A DNA stretch of 64,000 nt from Arthrobotrys musiformis. Taxonomy: Eukaryota; Ascomycota; Orbiliomycetes; Orbiliales; Orbiliaceae. The notes beneath the pieces were generated by a model. The model was not told the DNA's origin. It was given only the letters and a program-made list of their open reading frames with translations, and searched no databases. The first letter of the stretch is position 1, and every line of letters begins with the position of its first letter. The stretch spans positions 1,612,001 to 1,676,000 of the forward strand of contig JAVHJL010000009.1 in assembly GCA_036971715.1 (NCBI GenBank). The letters are read 5' to 3'. This document shows, in pieces, positions 1-9,457 of this stretch. A program made the position numbers and the translations under genes.

Positions 1-664
1 CCGGAAAACCCGTGGCTGCAATGCGTCCGCGTTTAGGTAGTACCAGTTTGGATCCTTCGGATTCGTGTAGATCAATGCAATGCCCCCCTCTATAGTAGGC
101 TGAGGACAGTCTAGGGTCTAGTCTGGGGGCCGCTCACTTATGCCTTGGTCTAGGGTCTAGGGGCCCAGGTCTAGGCCCATGGGTCTAGGTTAGGCGTAGT
201 GCTACATTTTGATTGCTTCAGCGCTGCAGCCATACGGCAGCCACCCGTCATTAGTCAGTATCGCTTTCTAGCTGGTGGAATCATAAAATTCCCAGGCATT
301 CTATTGCAAAATTTCAGCATCCCGGCCCTGCCCTCTCACTTTGACGGTGTATTGTGCCTGGACGTCCTGAGCTAGGCCCTAGCTAAACATCACATCTTCC
401 CACCCTCTGTTTTGGCTCGAGCTCTCTAGGACCCCTCTTAAAACATCTCAGTAGAGTTATACCCTAAAAGGTTTTTACCTAGCACCCATACTTCTATGGT
501 CTAGATACTTCTATTGTGTTCTAGAAGTTTCAAATTTACGTCCTTGCACGCCATATATCCAATTACCCTCTTATTTTATCATCGACTTTGAAATCTTATA
601 TAATTGCAGTACGGTTGTAATTAGACCCTCCGCGCCGAAACGAACGACCTGAAGCGGGTTACCC
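1..664. other. Upstream non-coding region of BTB gene 1
   Basis: Apart from the GGTCTAG cluster I see no gene. Positions 420-660 should contain the promoter and 5'UTR of the BTB gene; no convincing TATA box was identified. Confidence 0.5.
106..195. repeat. Degenerate GGTCTAG-rich cluster
   Basis: The 90 bp contain at least six GTCTAG units in GGGTCTAG, GGTCTAGG and similar contexts, alternating with GGGCCC-like pieces. Irregular spacing argues against a simple microsatellite. Confidence 0.6.
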
Positions 665-1606
665 ATGGTCACCACCAAAGCTATGGCTACCGACCTTGCC
701 TCAAATTCTACTATCGACCATGAAACGCCCATTGAGCACATGCAAGGGGAGCCGCCTTCAAAAAGACTAAGATCTGAGATGGGGGACTCATCCCCGGTGT
801 CTAAGCCGCCTACGAGCGAATACGGAATGATGCTAGGGTAGGTGCTAGATGAGCATATCCAAGTCCCATAAAGAGTCTTAGCATTGAATGTCGCACATGT
901 TACTCTCACGAACGTCCACTAATAAGTGAATATCCTCCCTAGGAAACTTTGGGACCCTGAATTTTCTGATGTCACCGTTTATGTGGGCTCGAGCCGGCGA
1001 GAATACAAGCTCCATCGCACCATTATTTGTGCAGAATCAGAATTCCTAAGGAGGACCTGCAAATCTGCCAAACCGGCGGGTGGCTCCCACCGGGTGGAGT
1101 TGCGAAACATAAGCCCCGCCACCTTCGACATCATCCTCAAATGGGTATACGGCTGTGGCTACACGGTCCCCGAAGACTATGAGACTTCCAAATTTCTCGA
1201 TGCCTATACAGCGGCAGACTACCTGTCTATCAACAGCCTCAAAGCCGAGATTATGCATCAAATCACGAGCGCCATTCAAGTAGATGTCACAAAAAACAGG
1301 GCAGTGCAGGATTGCACGATCCAAAGCCCCATCCACCTTATGTGGAGATTCGCGCAAGTTTCGTCGTCAAAGGATTTCGACACGCTACAAAAACCAATCC
1401 AAAAATTCCTGGCGCTGAGGGGCGTCAATACAGAATGGGTGAAGGGAATGGCATCCAGCGTTCAGGAGAACCACAACTTATTCAGCGGGTTGATTATCGA
1501 TACCCTGCAGAAAATGATATTTTCGAACTTCTGCCAGTGCTGTCGATTAGGATTAACCTACGAGCCACAGAAAAATTGTCGCGGGTGTGACCAAAAGCTG
1601 TGCTGA
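665..1606 (+). CDS. BTB/POZ domain protein 1 (two exons)
   Basis: Exons 665-837 and 943-1606; the 105-nt intron starts GTAGGT and ends CTAG, with an ACTAAT branch-like site upstream. The 173-nt first exon ends in phase 2 and joins cleanly to give a protein of about 278 residues. The N-terminus (1-58) is polar and disordered. A BTB/POZ fold follows at about 62-130, with the family signature FSDVTVYVG, then LHRTIICAESEFL. The extreme C-terminus (255-278) has paired Cys motifs (CQCC and CRGC) that could bind zinc. BTB proteins dimerise and often act as adaptors for cullin-3 ubiquitin ligases; whether this one does is unknown. Exon layout matches the paralogues at 2003 and 6649. The ATG at 665 is chosen because it opens the in-frame first exon. 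Confidence 0.8.
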
Positions 1607-2002
1607 TTGAAAATTGATGCATGAGGAAGAGCGGTCCATATGCGCATATGCATGGGTGATTCTGGGAGCGAGGCCAGGCCCATACAAATCAGATTGGGTA
1701 TTGTAAGAATTATTTAGATTAATACAATCAACGCCTAGTATTTTATTTAAGAATCGTTTCAGATCTCAATAGAGAGACACCTCGAGCGCCCGTTTTAAAG
1801 GTTATATCTTCTCTTTCTTAAGTCTAATATTTGTCTCGTCGTCACAAACTTTAGTTGGATTTTAAAATATAGATTCGACTTTCATCCGCCCTTCGAGCCT
1901 GGCTATATATACTACTCCCTCTTAATTGTGTGCATTCACAAATTCTTTTCCTAGCCAACGTTTCAAAGATACGTACGGTCAATTATTAGAAACCCGTCAA
2001 AA

Positions 2003-2863
2003 ATGGATGACGACTCATTCGAAAGCAATAGCGATGAAAGTTCTCCTCCCCCCCATCACGCGTGTCGTCATAGACGAGCAAATTATTCGGATCGATATCG
2101 GTTCGAGGCAAATCGATATCGCGGATTCAGACATTTAGCCATACCTAAGGAAGCCCGACCGCTGCCCTTTCAGAAGTAAATATCCATGCTCGTTCTAACA
2201 GCAACATTGTTAGCGGAGTTCAAGCTCTTTGAACTAACTTTTCTCTTAAAAAGGTACCTCGAAACGCCAGAATTTGCGGATGTCACAGTAATTGTTGGTG
2301 AGGGGGCCGAAGCTTTCGAGCTTCATCGGGTTATCCTAGCCGCACAATCGGAGTACTTTAGCGCCGTCCTCAAAGAAACCTTCGTCGAAGGTAGGTCGCG
2401 CAAAATCACGATCCCAGATATTGACAGTGACACATTCCGGATAATCGTAAAGTACTTTTATACTTGGTCTCTCGGAATCAAATTCGAAGATCCTTTGGAC
2501 TGGGGCATTGTGGCACGGCTATACCAAGTGGGTGACTACCTCCTTGCGCCGGCGCTCAAGCAGAAGGTTTCGAGGTGCCTAGCTAGCAAGATCAAACAAC
2601 TTTACGATATCAACCGTGGAGTCTCCGAGCCGTCAGACGTCGATGGCGAATCCCTGTATAGCGTGATCCTAGACGGGCTTGGAAGTGTTTTCGAACACGC
2701 TACAGTATCTGACTGGGGGAACATCAAGATTTGCACCGATACTGTGGAGAAGCTGGATATTGATACTTCCCCTGATGCCTATCATCAATTTATAGCAGAT
2801 GGTAGGGATAGAACCGTACTGATTGCGGCTCTACTCGAGTCTTACAGGGAGTTCAGATTCTAA
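2003..2863 (+). CDS. BTB/POZ domain protein 2 (two exons)
   Basis: Exons 2003-2175 and 2254-2863; the 78-nt intron begins GTAAAT, has a GAACTAAC branch site and ends AAAAAG. The first exon is again 173 nt and phase 2, exactly as in the upstream paralogue. Product about 260 residues: an acidic, Ser/Pro-rich head followed by an Arg-rich stretch, then a BTB domain from about residue 63 (FADVTVIVG, LHRVILAAQSEYF, VLKETFVEG, ITIPDID). It lacks the C-terminal paired Cys motifs of the other two copies. It resembles the short fungal BTB proteins that expand in tandem; substrate or partner cannot be inferred. It lies about 0.4 kb downstream of copy 1 on the same strand, consistent with tandem duplication. 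Confidence 0.8.
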
Positions 2864-2979
2864 ATTCATATTTATGATCGGAGTATCCCTCACTAGCTAA
2901 ACTTTGAATGTCACCGCGATTCTTTCTTTTTGAAATCTTCCACCTAAGGCTATTTCTTTTAGCAACTTTAGTGTAGCCT

Positions 2980-2992
2980 GGTCTCGTTCCCA
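2980..2992 (+). mobile_element. Mini-insertion copy 1 (13 bp, 7-bp duplication)
   Basis: GGTCTCGTTCCCA flanked by GTAGCCT on both sides (2973-2979 and 2993-2999). It is the shortest member of the GTCTCGTACCCAG family, apparently lacking the right half. Confidence 0.55.
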
Positions 2993-3326
2993 GTAGCCTA
3001 CCCCCAGCCTAGTCGCAGTAGTAACAAACTTGCAACGCTAGATAGAGGGGGCGATAAAACGAAGGTGAAAGTTCGAGATCCGAGTGACCAACAGGACTTT
3101 ACTAAACCTTATCAGCCAACTATATTTCTCTTTATAACATGTAGGTAATATAATATATATATGTCTAATTTCCCCGCGGCGCATGCAGCGGCCTAGTGTG
3201 GACCTTAGAGACCTAGAAGCATCCGAATTGGATGAGTGGCCAGTGAATATAAATATATTTTTTTAAAATAAGGAGCTGAATTTATCGGCATTCATTCATT
3301 CATTCAACGGATTTAATAGTATACGT

Positions 3327-3350
3327 CACCCTGGTCCGGGTACGAGACAA
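3327..3350 (-). mobile_element. Mini-insertion copy 2 (24 bp, 9-bp duplication, 8/9)
   Basis: On the minus strand it begins TTGTCTCGTACCCGG and ends CAGGGTG. Flanks AGTATACGT (3318-3326) and AGTATATGT (3351-3359) differ by one transition. Confidence 0.7.
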
Positions 3351-4188
3351 AGTATATGTATGCTTCGTTAAAATCTTCAAGTTATTTCCTCTCAAAAGTT
3401 GGAATTTCGAAAATAAAAAACGTCCCGTCATAATTGTGTGATAGCTAAAGGTCAGGCTCCATGCAGCCTCGTAACAAAACTGCACAGCCGCGAGCTCGAG
3501 CTCCATGTTACCTAACCTTTGTACTACCGCAAGCCTATTTACTGTTTGTGGTTTTCAAAATACAATCCTATTTTCAAAGCCCTATTGCTCTGCTTCGGGA
3601 GCGCCTGGTCTTGGGCGTGAGCCGTATCGAACCTTAGCCGAAAATAAATGCACATGTACGTTCATGGACACCTATGCATATATATGCATGAAAAATATGC
3701 ACTCCCTCACCACTCTGCTTTGAGCAAACATGGCCAAATGTACCAAAAAAGGTATTCTAGCACTCAATTGGCTAGAATTAGGAGTTCCTCATCCTAGCAA
3801 CATTTAGTTCTCTATAAATCCACCGATCTAGAGCCGATCTTATGCAATGTTTGCTGTGCCTCCCCAAAGCTCTCTACGTTTCAAATATCAAAGCCCTGTT
3901 CAATAGGGCAGCCCGATTAATCAATCCGTCTAACAAGTCCAAATAGCCAGCCTTGTTTGTAAAAACTCAAGGCCCGAAAGCTGGGCGTATGCTACATATG
4001 TAGTCACCGCGAGACCACTGTGTGGTTAATCTTTATAAACCTTTGAGCAGTTGATCCTGTACTTTCGCAACTAGCATTTTATTCGGCTTTACATAATACC
4101 TCTGAATCCGTTTCCTCCTATCAATTTTAGTTGGTGTTATTTCGAAAAAGAAAAGAAAATAAAAAAGATTGGATCCGATTATGTTAAA

Positions 4189-5421
4189 ATGGATTGGTTC
4201 AAGAATGCCGTCCAATCGCATAGACATGGAAGGTCCAGATCAAACCCGCCCTCTTTTAGCAATCCCAGCGAGCTCGAAATATCAGTGCCCCGCATCCAAG
4301 CAGCCTCCCAAAACGAGCTATTGCCTTTCCGGCCCCCTTACATTGAAAATGTAGATATGGGCAGCTTTGAACAATACAGAGGCGCTTTAGCCGAATCTAC
4401 GAACAAAGGATTATACCCTCCCCGCTCTCACGACAATGAAGCGTCATATCGGGCGCTTCCTAACAACGCCGCGGAGGCTATACCGATAGTACGGAGAAAG
4501 CCTGTAAATGGGACCTATTCCTTCCCAGGCTCACAAGGAGGTCCAGTATCAAACTCAAATACTCCGGTCATAGAATACAGTTCATCGCCCCCCACCGCCA
4601 TATCCCCGTGGGAGCCGGATTCGAGCTCCATATCAATACAGCGAAACCCGCCTCCGGCAGAAAATACAACTAGCGCCGGTCTTAGAAGGGGACTCGAAAA
4701 CGAACCAGCCGGGAAAGGCCTGGCCGTGGAAGAAGCTATTATCGACACCGAACCCGCTCTTTTAGCGAAAGACCCCTTTTTCTTCGAACGAATCCAGTTC
4801 CACGTCGAAAATGCTGAACATTCGTTGACTAAAAGCGACTGGGATACGGCGCTTGAAAACCTTCAAGTAGTTTATGACATATTTAAAGGGGTCGATATAT
4901 CCTTAATGATGCGTGGTTACGAGAAATTTCTCCTTCTTCAAAGGCTCATCATGTCTCGATGTATGGCTATCCTAGCAGCACGGTTTTACGCAGATTCGGT
5001 ATTACATCTATCAAATCAATGGAACAGCCTTCTCAAGAAAGAAGGACTCCGGGACACCAAAAGTCAACCTTGGGTGGATTTGGTCAGAATACTTGCATAC
5101 TCGTACCTAGAGAAGTACGAGGAAGCCCAAGAGGGTTGCCAAAAATACCTAAGGCCGGACTATATCAAAGACGAGGGTAATGCGGACATCAATGCTGCGC
5201 TAAACGCATATGGGTTCTGGCTTATGGCGGAAATATTGACCAAAAGAGGGAGAACGGTCGAAGCAAAGTTTTACACCTCCAAGATCCCAAAGAATATGGA
5301 CGAAGGCATCTATTTCAATTGGGTTTCTCACTGCTTATCGCCACCTGAAGCCCAGATACAACAGCTCGCGCCGGGCCCGAAGAATGCTAGTTTCTTTATG
5401 GATGGGGGACTCGAGCACTAA
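4189..5421 (+). CDS. Hypothetical protein with helical TPR-like C-terminal half
   Basis: Single open frame of 410 residues starting at an ATG preceded by TTAAA; a short out-of-frame ATG at 4169 lies just upstream. Residues 1 to about 190 are Ser/Pro/Asn-rich and probably disordered. About 195-390 is strongly helical with repeated hydrophobic/aromatic spacing (FFERIQFHVENAEHSL, WDTALENLQVVYDIF, ILAYSYLEKYEEAQEG), suggestive of TPR-like helical hairpins. I do not recognise a family. It sits between the second and third BTB genes on the same strand but shares no visible domain with them. Confidence 0.65.
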   Translation: MDWFKNAVQSHRHGRSRSNPPSFSNPSELEISVPRIQAASQNELLPFRPPYIENVDMGSFEQYRGALAESTNKGLYPPRSHDNEASYRALPNNAAEAIPIVRRKPVNGTYSFPGSQGGPVSNSNTPVIEYSSSPPTAISPWEPDSSSISIQRNPPPAENTTSAGLRRGLENEPAGKGLAVEEAIIDTEPALLAKDPFFFERIQFHVENAEHSLTKSDWDTALENLQVVYDIFKGVDISLMMRGYEKFLLLQRLIMSRCMAILAARFYADSVLHLSNQWNSLLKKEGLRDTKSQPWVDLVRILAYSYLEKYEEAQEGCQKYLRPDYIKDEGNADINAALNAYGFWLMAEILTKRGRTVEAKFYTSKIPKNMDEGIYFNWVSHCLSPPEAQIQQLAPGPKNASFFMDGGLEH

Positions 5422-6648
5422 AAAGGGCAGCGAGCGATTCTCGAAACATCATTTAACAACTATAGATAAATATTTACTATATATATTAAAATATTTACTA
5501 GAACTAGATGATTCTATCTTGATTATTAGACGCTATCGACCGATTTCTAGCTGTTTTACATCTTCGTAGTCCGAGAGCTAGAGCGAGGGAGCTTGTCGAC
5601 TGATACTTAATGTTAACCTCTCCGCCGATTGCTTCAATCTAGCTATCTTTTACCTAAGTATATAATTACCGTAGAGAAATTCCGGAGACTTGGGAGCCGG
5701 CTTGGAGGTGACTTGAAGGGTCTGTAGCAGACTTGAGGGCCTTAGTCTAACTAAAATAAGGCCGTAAATCGACTTGCGTCTTCCGCATTAACTCGTAAGT
5801 CTACTAGTTACCCGTACGGTATTTATCTACATACAATTGCCTATAATTTTCCTTTCAGGTTGGTAAGAGCAAGTATATTATCGCCTTTACAGTCTACGAC
5901 GACGATTAAACCTAAGCTAGTTAGATCAAATATATACATCATAACATGTTCAATGAATACTTGTCTCGTACCCAGCCCACCCGGGGTTGTACCAATGAAT
6001 ACGGACCGGGCTGGTTTTGCAAATTTTACCGCGATCTAGATATCCAAATTACTGCCTCCAAAGAAACTATCTGGTTTTTAAATTTATAAATGCTAGCCCA
6101 TGCTTACGATTAGGTGACGACCTACAAGAGACTAACATATCTAACATACATCTTTAGGATTTTCGCGAAAACTTGAGGGTGCTAGAGCTTTACCGGATCT
6201 TCGCAATTGATCGATTAATATTTGCGCGAGTTGAATTGACAGTGCAGGCATTCGAATTGCTTTGAATCCATAGAAATCCGCCTCGAATTCGTAATAGATC
6301 CAATTCCTCCCCAATAGTCCATAGTGTTGGCACATCCGGTAACTACTAAAGAGCGAAAAACTTGGGCGCCGCATAATTAATGCGTACATGTTGTAGTCTC
6401 GCGATATCACTTACCTGAGTTACAGATCGAAAGTCAGAATATTAAAGTGTTCTAGGAGACTGGAGACCAAATCAGGTCTGTGTTGCCAATAAAATCCAAC
6501 AATTCCGACGTCTTATTTTGGAAAGCAACGCAAAACTACGAACGGCCTCAACCTGATTCAAGGCAGCCTTTTTGGACAGGAACGCGCCATCGGATATCAA
6601 TCTCCTTGTCGACATCAACCTCCCGTTCCTTCTTCCAAGCCGAAAAAT
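5422..6648. other. Intergenic, AT-rich, holds mini-insertion 3
   Basis: No credible ORF. Contains the best-preserved intergenic copy of the mini-insertion family at 5961. Confidence 0.6.
5961..5992 (+). mobile_element. Mini-insertion copy 3 (32 bp, perfect 10-bp duplication)
   Basis: Starts TTGTCTCGTACCCAG and continues CCCACCCGGGGTTG. Perfect direct repeats CAATGAATAC lie at 5951-5960 and 5993-6002. Intergenic, AT-rich surroundings. Confidence 0.85.
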
Positions 6649-7605
6649 ATGTCTTCATCGCAAAATAAGGCGGAGGCATCTCCAGCTTCCTCGGACTCCG
6701 AGACCGAAAAGCGGGAGCGAGGACCAGTCAAGCGCGCCAAAATCAACATCCAGTGTATGGAGGAGGGGTCCCTCCTCAGGTAAGCACAAACAAGAAATCC
6801 ATGTTTCCTCCCCAGCACTTTAAACTTCCAAATCTGCGAAATAGCACCACGGCTAATCAAACACGTTTTCCTCGCTTCCTTTCGCAGTCTTTTATCGAAC
6901 CCCCGATTTTCCGACGTCAAAGTCATCGTCGGGGAAGATAGATTGCAGTATGACCTTCACAGGGCAATCATATGTTTGCAATCCACCTTCTTCGAGGCGG
7001 CTTGCAAAGAAGGATTCATCGAAGGCAACACCCGGGAGATCGAGCTGCCAGATATCGACCCAGGTGCCTTTGAAATCGTCGCCACGTGGTTGTATAACGG
7101 GGGGTTCTCTATCAAAGGAAAACTAAATACAGAGAAATTCTGCGATTTATACAAGGCGACAGATTTCCTAGGAATTGACTCCTTGAAGCGAGCAATGATG
7201 TCTGGACTGGCAAAATCTCTACAAGAGGACATGCAGAAGAAATCTTCCGACAGCGCGCCTGTCGAAAGAGTGGTCGATAACCCACTCGGCCTTATCTATG
7301 CTCTCACAGAGACCGCGCCCTGCGCGGACTGGTCCCTAATTCGGCAGGTGACCGATAAAGTTATTCCTCACTGCCGGCTTTCAGGAGCTTGGTTGCGAGG
7401 TTTGGCCGACTCGGACCCTGCTGAAATAAACGGCTTTTTTACGGCAATTATGCTCGATTCCTACCAAGAGTTCATAAGCTCAATGTTCTGCGGTTCTTGC
7501 ACTAAAAGCGTTAGAAATAGCGCGGGAAAGTGCCAGTCATGCCGGAAATCGTTTAACTACCACAAGCGAGAAGGCCCACCACAGAAGCCAGACAAGTCCA
7601 CCTAA
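6649..7605 (+). CDS. BTB/POZ domain protein 3 (two exons)
   Basis: Exons 6649-6779 and 6888-7605; the intron of 108 nt begins GTAAGC and ends CGCAG. The first exon (131 nt) again ends in phase 2, so intron position is conserved across the three local paralogues. Product about 282 residues: acidic/basic disordered head with a KRAKI basic patch, BTB domain from about residue 50 (FSDVKVIVG, LHRAIICLQSTFF, CKEGFIEGN, IELPDIDPGAFEIVATWLY), then helical BACK-like sequence, and a C-terminal Cys pair module (CGSC...CQSC, about 245-262) likely to bind zinc. Function beyond protein-protein adaptor is not inferable. Confidence 0.82.
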
Positions 7606-7961
7606 CTATATAATACTTCGTTGGCAAAGCCATGGGATATCTGGAGGTCTTCTACAGCCAACCCTATTCTTGGACCAGGCTGCCAACGAGCCATCCCCTT
7701 TTACCTCTCGGCAAGCGCTTCCCGATCAAGGCTGAGTACTCAAAATCTTCCTTTTAGAGGTCTACTAGTGCCTCTAAATGGATTATTTCACACAATTAGT
7801 AGGCTATTGTGCAGATTGTTAACTTCTTTTATTTACAATCTTCTTTCAATGTTTAATATGTTTGATTATTCACTGGCTACAGGACAAGCATCAATGTTAG
7901 ATTCCAGCACGCGCAGGTATTTTTGCGATATGAACTATAGTGTGTTCGCGATTTGCAAGTC

Positions 7962-8029
7962 CTTCTTCTTCTTCTTCTTCTTCTTCTTCTTCTTCTTCTT
8001 CTTCTTCTTCTTCTTCTTCTTCTTCTTCC
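7962..8029. repeat. (CTT)n microsatellite
   Basis: About 22 units of CTT/TTC, followed by a short T run; it lies between BTB gene 3 and the histidine-phosphatase gene. Confidence 0.97.
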
Positions 8030-8245
8030 TTTTTTTTTCGCCTGCTATGTGGAACAAGTTAAGCGATGGCCAACTGAGCGGTTCGTGTGAGAATAGAGGG
8101 CTTTTTATTCGATTAATGCTATGCTTGATTGATTCGAAGATAAGAAAATAACCTTTTATCCCATAGCCTGCGACAACATAAGAGTAAAGTAACGATGCAA
8201 AAGAACCCATCTTTGGCCGATCTTGATGTCAAAAAACGTCCCGGC

Positions 8246-8263
8246 TGGTCTCGTTCCCAGCAA
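8246..8263 (+). mobile_element. Mini-insertion copy 4 (18-20 bp)
   Basis: Contains GGTCTCGTTCCCAG. Flanks CGTCCCGGC (8237-8245) and CTTCCCGGC (8264-8272) match 8/9; TCCCGGC is perfect over 7 bp. It lies beyond the 3' end of the histidine-phosphatase gene. Confidence 0.6.
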
Positions 8264-8430
8264 CTTCCCGGCCATTGAAGGAAATGTGTGGTAGCAGCCA
8301 AAGAACGCATAAAAATCCGCTCTCATAAACGCCAGCCACGATGAAAACATTGGTTATGAGAATCATGAGTAATTTAAGAAATATCCCCCCCCATACGCAG
8401 GGATACCGAGGAAAGCGTCTCCAAGGCGCA

Positions 8431-9457
8431 TTAAAAGACGATGGTAGGTTGCTCAGGATCGTCGAAAGATCCATCCCCACCCTGGCTTGGAGGAGAAACC
8501 TCCTCTGCAGCGGTCTCAGATGGATCGGCAATCAAGAGCGGGGTTTCGGTTTCTCCAGCTCGTTTAGCCTTGCGGAGCTCGATTGACCAGTTCTCCTCAA
8601 CCAGCTTGAAAGGACTTCCTTCACCATCGTCGGAAGTGGTCGAGGCAAAAGTGTAACCGCGATACTCGCAATTACGATACTTATCTCGCTGCTCGACGAA
8701 TGGGAAGTCTTGAGGAGTAAGCCAACGAAGAAATCCAGAGTGAGTGACCTAGAAACGATAGAGATAACGTCATAATTTGGCCTTTGCTGCAAATATATAT
8801 TCGACCGGATACATGTACATAGAGAAGGGGGTCTTACAACAGCGATGACTTTCTCTGGCCGCTCGAACAGCCACTTGCGAGCACAAGTAGCGCGAACTCC
8901 AAGGTTTGTACGAGTGTAGAACCCATGAGACTTGGTCAACCAGTCGTGACGCTCGCAGTGGCTAAAATCCAACGATGGGAATGTCGCCTTGAGTGACTCG
9001 ACTGAGCTACCAGTATCACATGGATTCGGAGATGTCTCTGATAATCATTAGTACATTCACAGCTTCAGGTAAATTTGTATATAGGGGCGAATTTTTCAGT
9101 CACCATACCCTGGAATTCTGGGAGTACAACGAATGGAACCTTCTCCTCACGAAATTCTTTCCCGAAGGCCAGGAAAGCAGTTTCAAGGGTACGGAAGAGT
9201 GGTGAAACAACAACGAGATCGAGGTCCTTAAAGTCCTCCCATTCACCGGCGGCGAAGGCATCACGGAGACCCTCGACACATTGCTTCTTGCCGAGATCGG
9301 TCAATTGTGGATCTGGTTGCTCGAAATCCTATATACTCTTTGTCAGCGAGCCGCTTCTCGACAAGATAGGAATTCGGGACTCGGGGTAACCTACATCTTC
9401 TAAATTATGTGTGGCCTGTCCATGGCGGATCAAGATAACTTTCGTATTGGGAGCCAT
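8431..9457 (-). CDS. Histidine phosphatase / phosphoglycerate-mutase-like protein (four exons)
   Basis: Exons on the minus strand: 9457-9395, 9328-9109, 9037-8838, 8748-8431; introns of 66, 71 and 89 nt, all GT..AG and phase-consistent, giving 266 residues. The catalytic RHG motif is at residues 11-13 (ILIRHGQATHN). The phosphate-pocket motif SPLFRTLET is at 63-72, the acidic catalytic position is probably E95 in FQE followed by the family-typical PCDTGS, and the second catalytic His is H164 in VTHSG. These are the hallmarks of the branch of the histidine phosphatase superfamily that includes many fungal phosphoglycerate-mutase-like proteins; the real substrate is uncertain. The start ATG sits ten residues before RHG, as usual for the family. 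The C-terminal tail (from about 235) is acidic and disordered. Confidence 0.88.

Larger units (their letters stand above)
2864..4188. other. Intergenic, holds mini-insertions 1 and 2
   Basis: AT-rich gap after BTB gene 2 with two family elements in opposite orientation and a short CATT repeat near 3290-3303. No coding region recognised. Confidence 0.6.
7606..8430. other. Intergenic with CTT repeat and mini-insertion 4
   Basis: 3' regions of two convergent genes; only the microsatellite and the 8246 element stand out. Confidence 0.6.

Noticed and set aside
1831..1861. TTGTCTCGTCGTCACAAAC as another mini-insertion
   Set aside because: Only the left eight bases match and the best flanking repeat is 6/9 in AT-rich sequence; not reliable.
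7935..8210. Poly-lysine and poly-phenylalanine ORFs around 8 kb
   Set aside because: They are translations of the CTT microsatellite.
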